A DNA stretch of 64,000 nucleotides from Streptomyces aureoverticillatus (GCF_014649395.1 NZ_BMSY01000006.1:62001-126000); one strand, 5' to 3'; numbered from the stretch's first letter, positions 18,066-27,025 are shown. Made by a program: numbers and translations. Notes: generated by a model not told the origin, from the letters alone.

Positions 18066-19334
18066 ATGCTGGACATCGCCGAAGAGCTGAACCGGTGGGT
18101 CGAGCAGGGACGCGACTTCGCCGTCGCCACCGTGGTGGCGGTCGGCGGCAGCGCGCCCCGGCAGCCCGGCGCCGCACTCGCCGTCGACAGCGACGGCACG
18201 GCGATCGGATCGGTCTCCGGGGGCTGCGTGGAGGGCGCGGTGTACGAGCTGTGCCGGCAGGCGCTCGACGACGGCGAGACCGTCGTCGAACGCTTCGGCT
18301 ACAGCGACGAAGACGCCTTCGCCGTGGGCCTGACCTGCGGCGGCGTCATCGACATCCTGGTCACACCGGTCCGCGCGGACGGTCCCGCGCGGCCGGTGTT
18401 CGCGGCCGCCCTCGCCGCCGCCGCGCGCGGCGGGGCGGCGGCGGTCGCGCGGATCACCGAGGGCCCGGCCGAGCTGATGGGGCGGGTGCTGCTGGTCCGT
18501 GCGGACGGCGGTGCGGGCGGCGGCGCCGGGCCGGAGGGGGTCGCGCACGGGGACGGGCCCGCGTACGAGTCCGAGTCCGCGTACGAGTCCGCCCCCGAGC
18601 AGGAGCACGCGCGGGCGGGCGCGGCCGGGTACGAAGGCGGGTTCGGCGGGCACCCCGAGCTGGACCGGACCGTGGCGGGCGAGGCCCGCGCGATGCTGGA
18701 CGCCGGGCGTACCGGCACCGTGGAGATCGGCGCGGACGGCTCGCGCTGCGGGCAGCCCCTGACCGTCCTCGTCGAGTCCTCCGTGCCGCCGCCCCGGATG
18801 ATCGTCTTCGGGGCCATCGACTTCGCCTCCGCGCTCGTACGGATCGGCAAGTTCCTCGGCTACCGCGTGACCGTGTGCGACGCCCGGCCCGTCTTCGCCA
18901 CGCCCGTGCGCTTCCCCGACGCCGACGAGATCGTGGTCGAGTGGCCGCACGAGTACCTGGAGCGCACCGAGGTCGACGGCCGCACCGTGCTGTGCGTGCT
19001 GACGCACGACGCCAAGTTCGACGTGCCGCTGCTGCGGTGCGCTCTGCGGCTTCCGGTGGCTTATGTGGGCGCGATGGGGTCGCGCCGCACCCATCAGGAC
19101 CGCAATCGCCGGCTGCGCGAAGTCGGCGTCACCGAGCTGGAGTTGGCCCGGCTGCGGTCGCCCATCGGGCTCGACCTCGGGGCGCGTACGCCGGAGGAGA
19201 CGGCGCTGTCCATCGCGGCGGAGATCGTCGCCAACCGGCGGGGTGGGAGCGGGGTTTCGCTCACCGGGGCGCACACGCCCATCCACCATGATGGAACGCG
19301 GGTTGTTGGTGGGCGGATCGGGTCGGTTGCCTGA
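18066..19334 (+). CDS. xdhC: XdhC/CoxI-family molybdenum cofactor maturation protein
   Basis: 422 aa. XdhC proteins bind molybdenum cofactor, promote its sulfuration and insert it into xanthine dehydrogenase. The N-terminal XdhC_CoxI domain has VATVVAVGGSAPRQPGAALAVDSDG and SGGCVEGAVYE. The C-terminal XdhC Rossmann domain has MIVFGAIDFASALVRIGKFLGYRVTVCDARPVF and YVGAMGSRRTHQDR, then SPIGLDLGARTPEETALSIAAEIVA. Between them lies a low-complexity insert (about 150-195) with repeated AYESESAYES and acidic/Gly-rich sequence. ATG 18066 has GAGGAG upstream. The context with the xdh subunits makes the role clear. Confidence 0.92.
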   Translation: MLDIAEELNRWVEQGRDFAVATVVAVGGSAPRQPGAALAVDSDGTAIGSVSGGCVEGAVYELCRQALDDGETVVERFGYSDEDAFAVGLTCGGVIDILVTPVRADGPARPVFAAALAAAARGGAAAVARITEGPAELMGRVLLVRADGGAGGGAGPEGVAHGDGPAYESESAYESAPEQEHARAGAAGYEGGFGGHPELDRTVAGEARAMLDAGRTGTVEIGADGSRCGQPLTVLVESSVPPPRMIVFGAIDFASALVRIGKFLGYRVTVCDARPVFATPVRFPDADEIVVEWPHEYLERTEVDGRTVLCVLTHDAKFDVPLLRCALRLPVAYVGAMGSRRTHQDRNRRLREVGVTELELARLRSPIGLDLGARTPEETALSIAAEIVANRRGGSGVSLTGAHTPIHHDGTRVVGGRIGSVA

Positions 19335-19479
19335 GGTTGGCGCCGGGCCTCCCGTTGGACGGGGGCGCCGTTTGATCGCGCTGCGCGCTCGTCCTCAAGC
19401 GCCGGACGGGCTGAGAGGCGAGCGCCGGACGGGCTGAAAGACGTCGCGCTTCGGGCTTGTCCTCAATTGCCGGGCGGGG
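19335..19479. repeat. Dispersed repeat copies in a convergent junction
   Basis: Two fragments of the element seen at 1862-2037 lie here: CTCGTCCTCAAGCGCCGGAC near 19390 and a CTTGTCCTCAATTGCCGGGC unit near 19458, with GCGCCGGACGGGCTGA repeated in between. They fill nearly the whole gap between the ends of xdhC and the SDR gene. Confidence 0.75.
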
Positions 19480-20436
<957 letters not shown>

Positions 20437-20485
20437 GCGGCACATGCTGCCTTTGGTGGCATCGAGTGTCAACAGGTTACCGAGT

Positions 20486-20502
20486 GCCATGGGAGGCATG
20501 GC
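20486..20502. promoter_or_regulatory. Candidate TetR operator
   Basis: GCCATG-GGAGG-CATGGC is a perfect 6-bp inverted repeat with a 5-bp spacer in the divergent gap, 15 bp before the TetR start codon and 50 bp before the SDR start. Its placement suits auto-repression and repression of the SDR gene. Confidence 0.5.
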
Positions 20503-20517
20503 GTGTAGCATGGTGGG

Positions 20518-21150
20518 GTGAATCCTCGTCCCGGTCCCCCTGGCCCCGAAGCCAGCCTGGCCCAGCGCAAACGGCAGCTCGTCGCGGACGAGTTGACGGA
20601 GGCGGCGCTCCAACTGCTCGCGTCGAAGGGGTTCGACGGCGTCACCGTCGACGAGATCGTGACCACGGCGGGCGTGTCCAAGCGGACGTTCTTCCGGTAC
20701 TTCGCGTCCAAGGAGGACGTCGTCGTCCAGTTCCTGGCCGACATGGGCACCGGCATGTGCGCGGAGCTGGCGGCCCGGCCCGCCGGGGAGCGGCCCTCCG
20801 AGGCGCTGCGGCACGCGGTCTGGGTGCCGCTCGGCGAGTGCGCCGACCACTCCGAGCGGGCGCTGCGCGTCGTCCGGCTCATCCTGCGCGCCCCTGCGCT
20901 GCTCGCCCGCTTCCTGGAGCGGCAGGCGCAGTGGCGCGACGACCTGGCGGCGGAACTGGCCCGCCGTCTGGAGCTCGACGCCGACGCCGAGCTGTATCCG
21001 CGCCTGGCCGCCGGAATGGCGCTGAACGCGTTCGACGCGGTGCTGCACCGGTGGAGCGGCAGCGACGGCGCCGAGGACCCGGCCACCCTGACCGACCGGG
21101 CGTTCGCCGTGATCGCCCCGGCGCTGGACGCGGTCGACGGGCGCGGCTGA
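20518..21150 (+). CDS. TetR-family transcriptional regulator
   Basis: 210 aa. The N-terminal helix-turn-helix is typical: LVADELTEAALQLLASKGFDGVTVDEIVTTAGVSKRTFFRYFASKEDVV. The C-terminal half is all-helical and not conserved, as expected for a ligand-binding domain. It starts at GTG 20518. Divergence from the SDR gene suggests a local regulatory pair; the P450 gene 62 bp downstream in the same direction may be co-transcribed. Confidence 0.9.
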   Translation: MNPRPGPPGPEASLAQRKRQLVADELTEAALQLLASKGFDGVTVDEIVTTAGVSKRTFFRYFASKEDVVVQFLADMGTGMCAELAARPAGERPSEALRHAVWVPLGECADHSERALRVVRLILRAPALLARFLERQAQWRDDLAAELARRLELDADAELYPRLAAGMALNAFDAVLHRWSGSDGAEDPATLTDRAFAVIAPALDAVDGRG

Positions 21151-21212
21151 CCTTCGGAAGCCTCGCGGGGGCCCGCACGCGCCCTTCCGCCCGGCCCGGC
21201 GGCTCGGGCACC

Positions 21213-22505
21213 ATGAGGAGGGTGGACCGGCAACAGCACGCCAGGCTCGACGAGTTGATGCGCGACCCGTACCCGTTGTACGCCCGCGCCCGGCGTGCCG
21301 AAGGGCTCACGTACGTGCCCGAGCTGCGGGCCTGGCTGGTCGCCCGGGACGCCGACGTCCGCGAGGTGCTGCGCCGCCCGGACGTGTTCTCGTCGGCCAA
21401 CGCGGTGCGCGGTGACGTCGTCCCGTCACCCGCCGCCCTCGCCGTCCTGGGCGAGGGCATCGCCGTCCGCCGGCCCGTCGTCATCACCGCGGACGGCCCC
21501 GCGCACCAGCGCCTGCGCGCGCCGATCGTCCGCGGCCTCGCCCCGGACCGCGTGGAGGCCGTCCTTCCGTACGTGGCGGAACGGGCCGCGGCGCTGGTCG
21601 ACGCCTTTGTCGCACCGGGCGACGGCCGGCCGGTGGACGTGATGGAGGCGTACGCGCTGCGCCTGCCGGGCCAGGTGATAGGCCATGTCCTCGGCTTCGA
21701 CCCGGCGGACGTGCCGTTGGTGGTGCGCGGCGGTCACAGCACCGAGCGGCTGCTGTTCCGGCCGCTCCCCGAGGAGGAGCAGATCGCGGCGGCCCGCGAC
21801 ATGATCGCGCTCCAGCGGCTCCTCGACGGCTACGTACGCGACCGGCACGCGGCCCCGCGCGACGACCTGTGCAGCGAGATCGTCACCTCACTGGTGCCCG
21901 ACGACGGCGACCCCGAGGAGAGCGAAGGTGACCCGGAGGAGGGTGACGCCGAACCCGAACTCACCCTCGGCCAGCGCGGCGAACTCATCGCGCACCTCCA
22001 GAACTTCCTGCTCGCCGGCCACCTGACCACCACGGCCCTGATCGGCACGACCCTGCTGCATCTGCTGCGCCACCCCGCGCAGTGGAAGCTGCTGTGTGAG
22101 GAGCCGGAGCGGATCCCGGCCGCCATCGAGGAGGCGGCGCGCTACGACACCGCGCTCCAGGGCTTCCGCCGCGTCACCACCCGCGCCGTCACCCTCGGCG
22201 GCACCGAACTGCCCGCGGGCGCCGAGGTGTTGGTCGGCTTCGGCGCGGCGGGGCGGGACGAGGGGCGGTACGAGCGGCCTGACGTCTTCGACATCCTGCG
22301 TACCCCGGTCGCCCGGCACGTCGCCTTCGGCCTCGGCGCGCACGCCTGCCCCGGCGCGCGGCTCGCCCGCGAACAGCTCCGCCTCACCCTGGAGCTGTTC
22401 ACCCGCCGCCTCCCGGGGCTGCGGCTCGCGCGGGAGGGGCCGCCGGTGCGGATGCGGCCGACGCTGATCCACCGGGCGCCGGAGTCGCTGTACGTGGAGT
22501 GGTGA
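21213..22505 (+). CDS. Cytochrome P450
   Basis: 430 aa, the usual length of soluble bacterial P450s. The heme-thiolate loop is FGLGAHACPGARLA with Cys379. The K-helix ExxR is in EEAARYDTALQGFRR. The I-helix motif is AGHLTT (268-273): the catalytic Thr is present, but the acidic residue normally found before it is Leu271. An acidic insert (DGDPEESEGDPEEGDAEPE, about 225-245) precedes the I-helix. No ferredoxin gene is adjacent. Start ATG 21213 has a weak ribosome site; GTG 21222 is an alternative. It lies 62 bp after the TetR gene. The substrate is unknown. Confidence 0.88.
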   Translation: MRRVDRQQHARLDELMRDPYPLYARARRAEGLTYVPELRAWLVARDADVREVLRRPDVFSSANAVRGDVVPSPAALAVLGEGIAVRRPVVITADGPAHQRLRAPIVRGLAPDRVEAVLPYVAERAAALVDAFVAPGDGRPVDVMEAYALRLPGQVIGHVLGFDPADVPLVVRGGHSTERLLFRPLPEEEQIAAARDMIALQRLLDGYVRDRHAAPRDDLCSEIVTSLVPDDGDPEESEGDPEEGDAEPELTLGQRGELIAHLQNFLLAGHLTTTALIGTTLLHLLRHPAQWKLLCEEPERIPAAIEEAARYDTALQGFRRVTTRAVTLGGTELPAGAEVLVGFGAAGRDEGRYERPDVFDILRTPVARHVAFGLGAHACPGARLAREQLRLTLELFTRRLPGLRLAREGPPVRMRPTLIHRAPESLYVEW

Positions 22506-22514
22506 GCGGTCCCC

Positions 22515-23312
22515 CTAGCGGTAGACCTTGCCCGCCTCCGCCTTGCCCGGCGCGAGCAGCTGGGGCACCGTCACGAAGACGTACCCGCGCTTCTTCAGCT
22601 CGTCGATGATGCCGGGCACCGCGGGCACCGTGCCCTTGTAGATGTCGTGCAGCAGGATGATGCCGTCCCGGCTCGACTGCTCAAGGACGCGCTTCTGGAT
22701 GAGCGCCGAGTCGTTCGTCGTGTAGTCCTTGGCCGTCACCGTCCACAGGATCTCGGCGAGGCCGAGGTCGCGGGAGATCTTGTTGACGGTGTCGTTGGTG
22801 CGGCCCTGCGGCGGGCGCATCAGCGTCGGCTTCTTGCCTATGAGCTTCTCGATCGCCTTGTTGGGGCGCTCCAGCTCGGCGCGCGCCTCCTTCGGGCTGA
22901 TCTTGGTGAGGATCTTGTGCGACCAGGTGTGGCTCGCGACCTCGTGCCCCTCGGCGTCCATCCGCTTGACCAGCTCGGGGTACTTCACGATGTGGTTCTT
23001 GCCGAGCGTGAAGAACGTCGCGGGGACCTTCTTCTCCTTGAGGATCTTCAGGAGGCGCGGGGTGTTCTCGCTCGGCCCCGCGTCGAAGGTCAGCGCGATG
23101 CACTTGGCCTTGCGGCAGTCGACGGTGCCGAAGCCGCCCTGCTGTGCGGCCTTCGCGTCCGCCGCGCCCTTGCGGACGGTGCTGGGGGAGACGGTGTCCA
23201 GCTTGGTGCAGCCGGTCAGGGCCGCGGTCGCGGCGAGCGCGGCGACCCCGAGAAAGGCCGCGCCGGGGCGCAACCTCGGCACGGGCTTCCGCATCTTGTG
23301 TGTAGCAGGCAT
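22515..23312 (-). CDS. Polysaccharide deacetylase-like lipoprotein (NodB domain, CE4)
   Basis: 265 aa. A basic start and hydrophobic segment lead to the lipobox ALTGC with Cys35, so it should be a lipid-anchored exported protein. The NodB domain (about 70-250) has TFDAGPS (motif 1, with Ala78 in place of the usual second Asp), HTWSH (motif 2, both zinc histidines kept), MRPPQG (motif 3) and LLHDI (motif 5). Such proteins remove acetyl groups from cell-wall or surface glycans. ATG 23312 is chosen because a TATAGT -10-like hexamer lies 7 nt upstream, suggesting leaderless mRNA; ATG 23294 is also possible. It is convergent with the P450 gene, only 9 bp away. Confidence 0.85.
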   Translation of the reverse strand: MPATHKMRKPVPRLRPGAAFLGVAALAATAALTGCTKLDTVSPSTVRKGAADAKAAQQGGFGTVDCRKAKCIALTFDAGPSENTPRLLKILKEKKVPATFFTLGKNHIVKYPELVKRMDAEGHEVASHTWSHKILTKISPKEARAELERPNKAIEKLIGKKPTLMRPPQGRTNDTVNKISRDLGLAEILWTVTAKDYTTNDSALIQKRVLEQSSRDGIILLHDIYKGTVPAVPGIIDELKKRGYVFVTVPQLLAPGKAEAGKVYR

Positions 23313-23318
23313 GAGAGA

Positions 23319-23338
23319 ACTATACACAGGGTGTATAG
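23319..23338 (-). promoter_or_regulatory. Palindromic operator overlapping the -10 of the deacetylase gene
   Basis: CTATACAC-AGG-GTGTATAG (23320-23338) is a perfect 8-bp inverted repeat. Read on the minus strand, its edge forms TATAGT at 23319-23324, 7 nt before ATG 23312. The GTGTATA half-site resembles targets of GntR/YtrA-type repressors. Confidence 0.6.
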
Positions 23339-23344
23339 CTGGGG

Positions 23345-23455
23345 GTGGAAGTAGCCCGTCCGGCGTTTGAGGACGAGGCCGTTCAGGCCGATGGCGGGGG
23401 TCCAGGGGGCGGAGCCCCCTGGTTGCGGGAAGGGGCGGGACTGGGGAGAGCCCCG
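23345..23455. repeat. Dispersed repeat copy downstream of the pseudogene
   Basis: Contains AGCCCGTCCGGCGTTTGAGG, GCGGGGGTCCAGGGGGCGGA and CGGGAAGGGGCGGGACTGGG, the same right-arm order as in 1862-2037. It lies directly 3' of the decayed oxidoreductase on the minus strand. Confidence 0.8.
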
Positions 23456-23468
23456 CGCAGCGGCAGCC

Positions 23469-24150
23469 TCACCGCGCGCCGCGCACCACCACCACCTTCC
23501 CCAGCGCCCCGCTCCCCTCCAGCACCCGGTGCGCCTCCACCAGGTCCTCCAGGCCCAGCACCCGGTCCACGACCGGCGAGAACCGCCCGGCGGCCACCCC
23601 GTCCACCAGCTCCTGCAACACCCCGCTCTGTTCGCGGCCGTCACCGTCGTACTGCTGTAGGCAGTGAGCCGCGCCCCCGACGGAATGGCCGTGAGCGGCT
23701 GACGAGCCGCGCCCCGGGCGGCAGGCCGAGCGCCCGCAGCGAGCCGTGCGCGGTGAGGAACGTCTCGGGCACGGCGGCGAGCGTGGCCCAGTCGAGTCCG
23801 GTGCGCACGGGCATGACCTGACCGGCGGGCAGCGCGACGTACTCCGCGTAACTCCCGTCGTAGGCACGCCCCATCTCGCCCATGCAGGCGGCGACGACCG
23901 TGCCCACGGGCAGGTGCGGCTCGGCGGACTCGACGACGGTTCCGACACACTCGATGCCCAGCACGCGCGGGAACTTCACCGACGGCGAGTGCCCCTGCCG
24001 CGTGAACATCTCCGAGCGGTTCACCCCGAACCCGCCCACCTCGACGACGACCCAGCCGGGCCGCGCCGACGGCCTGGGCAGCCGCGTGAGCCGCAGCACC
24101 TCGGGCCCTCCGGGCGCGTCGACGACGACGGCACGCATCTGAGCTGCCAT
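23469..24150 (-). pseudogene. Decayed zinc-type alcohol dehydrogenase/quinone oxidoreductase
   Basis: The N-terminal GroES-like domain is intact for about 150 residues (MRAVVVDAPGGPEVLRLTRL...GIECVGTVVES...YAEYVALPAGQV...RALGLPPGARL). The last 50 residues of the family are also present (SGVLQELVDGVAAGRFSPVVDRVLGLEDLVEAHRVLEGSGALGKVVVV). The Rossmann domain that should lie between them, about 100 residues, is missing, and the two parts are in different frames. Family members run about 320 aa, whereas only about 227 codons remain here. The junction falls between two copies of GGGCGCGGCTC, encoding PPGARL and PSGARL, which suggests deletion by short homology. A further frame slip follows near 23640-23660. 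No function is expected. Confidence 0.85.
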
Positions 24151-24230
24151 GGCTGGTCACCTTCCGTTCCGCGGACAGCAGTCGACTCCCGCGGCGGGCG
24201 CGGAGGTCACTGGACAGGATGCGGGACGGT

Positions 24231-24292
24231 GTCAAGGCGGGAGAGGCCGGAAGGCTACTTCGTCAAGGCGGGAGAGGCCGGAAAGCTACTTC
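24231..24292. repeat. 31-bp tandem duplication at a gene end
   Basis: Two direct copies, 24231-24261 and 24262-24292, differ at one base. Each contains GTCAAGGCGGGAGAGGCCGG. The second copy includes the stop codon of the minus-strand gene ending at 24286, and the first provides a duplicate stop downstream. Confidence 0.85.
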
Positions 24293-25434
24293 TTCGGTTC
24301 CCGGAAGCGGCCGAACGCCTTCGTGAGGGCGCCCAGCGGTGAGCCGCCGCCCTTGGCCTGCCCCGGCGCGGGCGGCGGGGCCGTCGCGTCGCCACCGGTC
24401 ACCTCGGCCAGCGCGGCGTTCGCCGCCTCGGCCGCCTCCCGGTACAGGTCACGGGACTTCGTCATGGCCTCGAGCGCCTCGGCGTACTTGGTGACCATGT
24501 CCTGGGCGTGGGCCAGCTCCTCGTCCGGGGTGAGCAGGTGCCAGCCCTGGCGCAGGCGCGTCAGGGCGCGCTCGGCGTCGGCGGGCAGCGGCCGCGGCAG
24601 CGCGGCGAACTCCTTGATCCTGTCGAGGAGTTCGGTCGGCTCCGAGCCGTCGAGGAACACACTGCGTACGGTGAAGCGCTCCGCGTCGTACTCCGGGCCC
24701 TGCGCCGTGGGCAGGACGACGGCGCCGCCGCGCGGCATCCGCACGCCCAGCTCCCGTTTCATCGCGAAGTCGGCGATCTGCGCCTGTTCCGGCGTGCCGC
24801 GGTGCTCGACGACCCGGTGCCGCAGGCCCGGCGGCAGGAACGTCGAGATCGGCTGCTGCCCCTTCGCGTCCGGCGTCATCGCCTCGTGCACCACGACGTG
24901 GAGGGACCAGCTCTCGCGGGTGCACTCCCGCAGCCGGCGGCGCACCTCGTCGTCGTCCTTCGGCAGCTGGTTCGTCGTCCGCAGGCGCACATCCGACACC
25001 GTGTCGTGGTCCCAGGGGACCCGGTCGCTGTCGGGCCAGAACATGGTGGCGGGCGAGGGCCAGCGCGCGTCCCACGCCCGCTCCGCCTCGGCGGCGAGGA
25101 CCCAGGTGACGCCGTCACCCTCCTTGCGGCGGCCCTCGGGGTCGTACGTCGTCAGCTGCGCGCGCACCGTGACGTCGTCGGCCACGCGCCAGCGGGCCTC
25201 GAAGAGGCGGCGGGCCGACGGGCCGGGGTCGGCGGACTCGTCCCGCGGGTGCAGGACGGTGGCGCGGGCCGCCTCGACGGGGTCGAGGTCCAGGAAGTCG
25301 TCGAGCACCCCGGCCGCCTTGAGGGCGATCAGGTTGCGCCGGACATCCTGCTCGGGCTCGGGCCCGAGGTGGCGCCCGCGCCCCAGCCACGCGGTGTCGG
25401 GGGCGGTGGTCGAGGAAGCGGTGTTCTTGGCCAT
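24286..25434 (-). CDS. Protein of unknown function (382 aa)
   Basis: I do not recognise a family. It is a soluble, charged protein of normal high-GC codon use, with no signal peptide or membrane segment. The middle contains an Asp/Trp-rich stretch (WPSPATMFWPDSDRVPWDHDTVSDVRLRTTNQ). The C-terminal third is helical and probably coiled (ELAHAQDMVTKYAEALEAMTKSRDLYREAAEAANAALAEVTGG), ending in a Pro/Gly-rich, basic tail. ATG 25434 has no strong ribosome site. A 17-bp palindrome sits 16 bp upstream. It is flanked by the pseudogene and the FAD monooxygenase, all on the same strand but well separated, so it is probably its own unit. Confidence 0.68.
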   Translation of the reverse strand: MAKNTASSTTAPDTAWLGRGRHLGPEPEQDVRRNLIALKAAGVLDDFLDLDPVEAARATVLHPRDESADPGPSARRLFEARWRVADDVTVRAQLTTYDPEGRRKEGDGVTWVLAAEAERAWDARWPSPATMFWPDSDRVPWDHDTVSDVRLRTTNQLPKDDDEVRRRLRECTRESWSLHVVVHEAMTPDAKGQQPISTFLPPGLRHRVVEHRGTPEQAQIADFAMKRELGVRMPRGGAVVLPTAQGPEYDAERFTVRSVFLDGSEPTELLDRIKEFAALPRPLPADAERALTRLRQGWHLLTPDEELAHAQDMVTKYAEALEAMTKSRDLYREAAEAANAALAEVTGGDATAPPPAPGQAKGGGSPLGALTKAFGRFREPKK

Positions 25435-25450
25435 GGATTCGTTCTGTGAG

Positions 25451-25467
25451 TGGTCGGGGCCCGACCA
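25451..25467. promoter_or_regulatory. 17-bp perfect palindrome upstream of the unknown gene
   Basis: TGGTCGGG-G-CCCGACCA is a perfect 8-bp inverted repeat with a one-base centre, 17 bp before ATG 25434. A CATACT -10-like hexamer lies just upstream on the minus strand, so the palindrome would cover the transcription start. The rest of the 298-bp gap (25435-25732) shows no gene. Confidence 0.45.
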
Positions 25468-25732
25468 GTATGGTCCGTGAACCCGCCGATGGGGATGCGC
25501 CCCATCGCCCAGTCACCCGAAGTCGATCGGTTTCCTGCGGCCCTGACCCCACCGGTCCCACGGCCTCGACCCCGCCAAGTCCCGTGGCCCGGACCCCGGA
25601 AAGCCCGACGGACCTGCCCCCACGAAGGCGTCGGCGGCGCCGTTCGTGTCCCCTCGCCTCTCCCGTTGACGCGCGTCACGCGGTGGGCGTACCGGACCCG
25701 ACCCCCGGCCCGCACCGGACAGCCCCGGCCGC

Positions 25733-26959
25733 CTACGCCCAGGGCGCGGCGACATCGGCGTTCTTCGCCCTCATGTCCTTGCTGTCGAGCAGTTTCCTGC
25801 AGAGGGCCTTGCCGAGGCCGGGCGCGCGCATCAGGCGACTCATCGCCGCGCGCACGATCAGCTCCTTGCGGTCCAGCGGGGTGAACATCCGCCGCCCGCT
25901 GACCAGCGCGCTGTCCTGCTGCGTACGGATGAACGGCCTCATCCGCGCCTCCCAGTCCCGCAGTGCGCCGTGCACGTCGCCGTGGTGGCGCCGGAGCATG
26001 GTGCCCAGCAGTTCCCCGCCGGCTATGCCGCTGGAGACCCCCATGCCCGAGTACAGGGTCATGCACCAGGCGGCGTCGCCGACCAGGACCACCCGGCCGC
26101 GGTGCCAGCTGGACATCCGCACCTGCTGCACCGAGTCGAACAGGGCGTCGGGTGCCTGCTGATAGCGGGTCAGCAGGCCCTCGAGCAGCGGGCCGGTCGG
26201 CTCGGGACCGAACGCGGCGCGGATGGACTCGATCGGTGGGCGGCCGAACTCGGCGTCGACGTCATGGGTGCGGTACGAGAACAGCAGGCTCGGCGCCCGG
26301 TCGGCGAAGGGGAAGGCCCATGCCGAACGTCCCGGCTCGGCCAGGATCAGCCCGTCGGACAGACCGAATCCGTCGACCGGCCGGTCCAGGAGAGTGACGC
26401 CGATCATGTAGTTCAGCGGGTACAGGAAGCTCCGCGGGCCAAAGGCCAGCCCACGCACCGTGGAGCGCATGCCGTCGGCGCCCACGACCAGGTCGAAGCG
26501 CTCGTCGACGGTGGTGTCGGCCGCGGTGTCGCGCAGCGAGACGCGCGCGCCGGACTCGTCCTGGACGATGCGGGTGGGCACGGTGGAGTAGCGGATCTCC
26601 ACGTCGTCCGGCAGCGCGGCGAAAAGGCCCTGTTCCACATCGCCGCGCAGCAGCGGGCGGGGGCCTCCGTCCAGGGTTCCCAGGTGCACTCTGGGGCGGC
26701 GGTTGCCGCTCCGGTCGACGTCGTACAGCGCGACCTGCGGTCCGCCGCGGTCGCCGATCCGGTCCAGCACGCCCAGCCGCCGCGCCGAGGCGACTCCCGA
26801 GCCGAACAGCGCGATGTAGTACCCGCCCGAACGCCGGGCGGGCGCCCGTTCGACCACGACCGGGTCCCAGCCGACCTGTCGGAGCCGCACCGCGGTGGCG
26901 ATGCCCGAGATCCCGAGCCCGACCACCAGGGCGCGGCCTCCCTCGAGTGAATGCGACAT
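25733..26959 (-). CDS. FAD-dependent monooxygenase (group A, PHBH fold)
   Basis: 408 aa flavoprotein. The dinucleotide motif is VVGLGISGIATAVRLRQVGWDPVVVERAP at the N-terminus. DLVVGADGMRSTVR is the DG motif, and VVLVGDAAWCMTLYSGMGVSSGIAGGELL is the GD motif that binds the FAD ribityl chain. These three mark the class A flavin hydroxylases acting on aromatic or polyketide substrates with NAD(P)H. The substrate cannot be read from the sequence; no biosynthetic cluster surrounds it. Start ATG 26959 has AAGGAG upstream. Nested inverted repeats at 26984-27025 suggest local control. Confidence 0.87.
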   Translation of the reverse strand: MSHSLEGGRALVVGLGISGIATAVRLRQVGWDPVVVERAPARRSGGYYIALFGSGVASARRLGVLDRIGDRGGPQVALYDVDRSGNRRPRVHLGTLDGGPRPLLRGDVEQGLFAALPDDVEIRYSTVPTRIVQDESGARVSLRDTAADTTVDERFDLVVGADGMRSTVRGLAFGPRSFLYPLNYMIGVTLLDRPVDGFGLSDGLILAEPGRSAWAFPFADRAPSLLFSYRTHDVDAEFGRPPIESIRAAFGPEPTGPLLEGLLTRYQQAPDALFDSVQQVRMSSWHRGRVVLVGDAAWCMTLYSGMGVSSGIAGGELLGTMLRRHHGDVHGALRDWEARMRPFIRTQQDSALVSGRRMFTPLDRKELIVRAAMSRLMRAPGLGKALCRKLLDSKDMRAKNADVAAPWA

Positions 26960-26983
26960 GGCAGCTCCCTCTCCTTCGGTCCG

Positions 26984-27025
26984 GACAACCAGGCGAGACC
27001 CGTGGGCACGGGTTGTCGCGGGTCT
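26984..27025 (-). promoter_or_regulatory. Nested inverted repeats upstream of the FAD monooxygenase
   Basis: GACAACC (26984-26990) pairs with GGTTGTC (27011-27017), and AGACCCG (26996-27002) pairs with CGGGTCT (27019-27025). The block starts 25 bp upstream of the start codon, a typical operator position. From here to 27405 no gene is supported. Confidence 0.45.

Noticed and set aside
16593..19289. 898-codon antisense open frame across the permease and xdhC
   Set aside because: Spans two genes with clear motifs on the plus strand; translation is low-complexity Asp/His/Gly/Arg.
20464..20478. Third copy of the urate/catalase operator near the SDR gene (GTGTCAACAGGTTAC)
   Set aside because: Only one half-site fits and the symmetric half is absent.
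23469..24150. Two separate small genes instead of one broken oxidoreductase
   Set aside because: The two halves match consecutive parts of one family, and neither has its own start signal or a complete fold.
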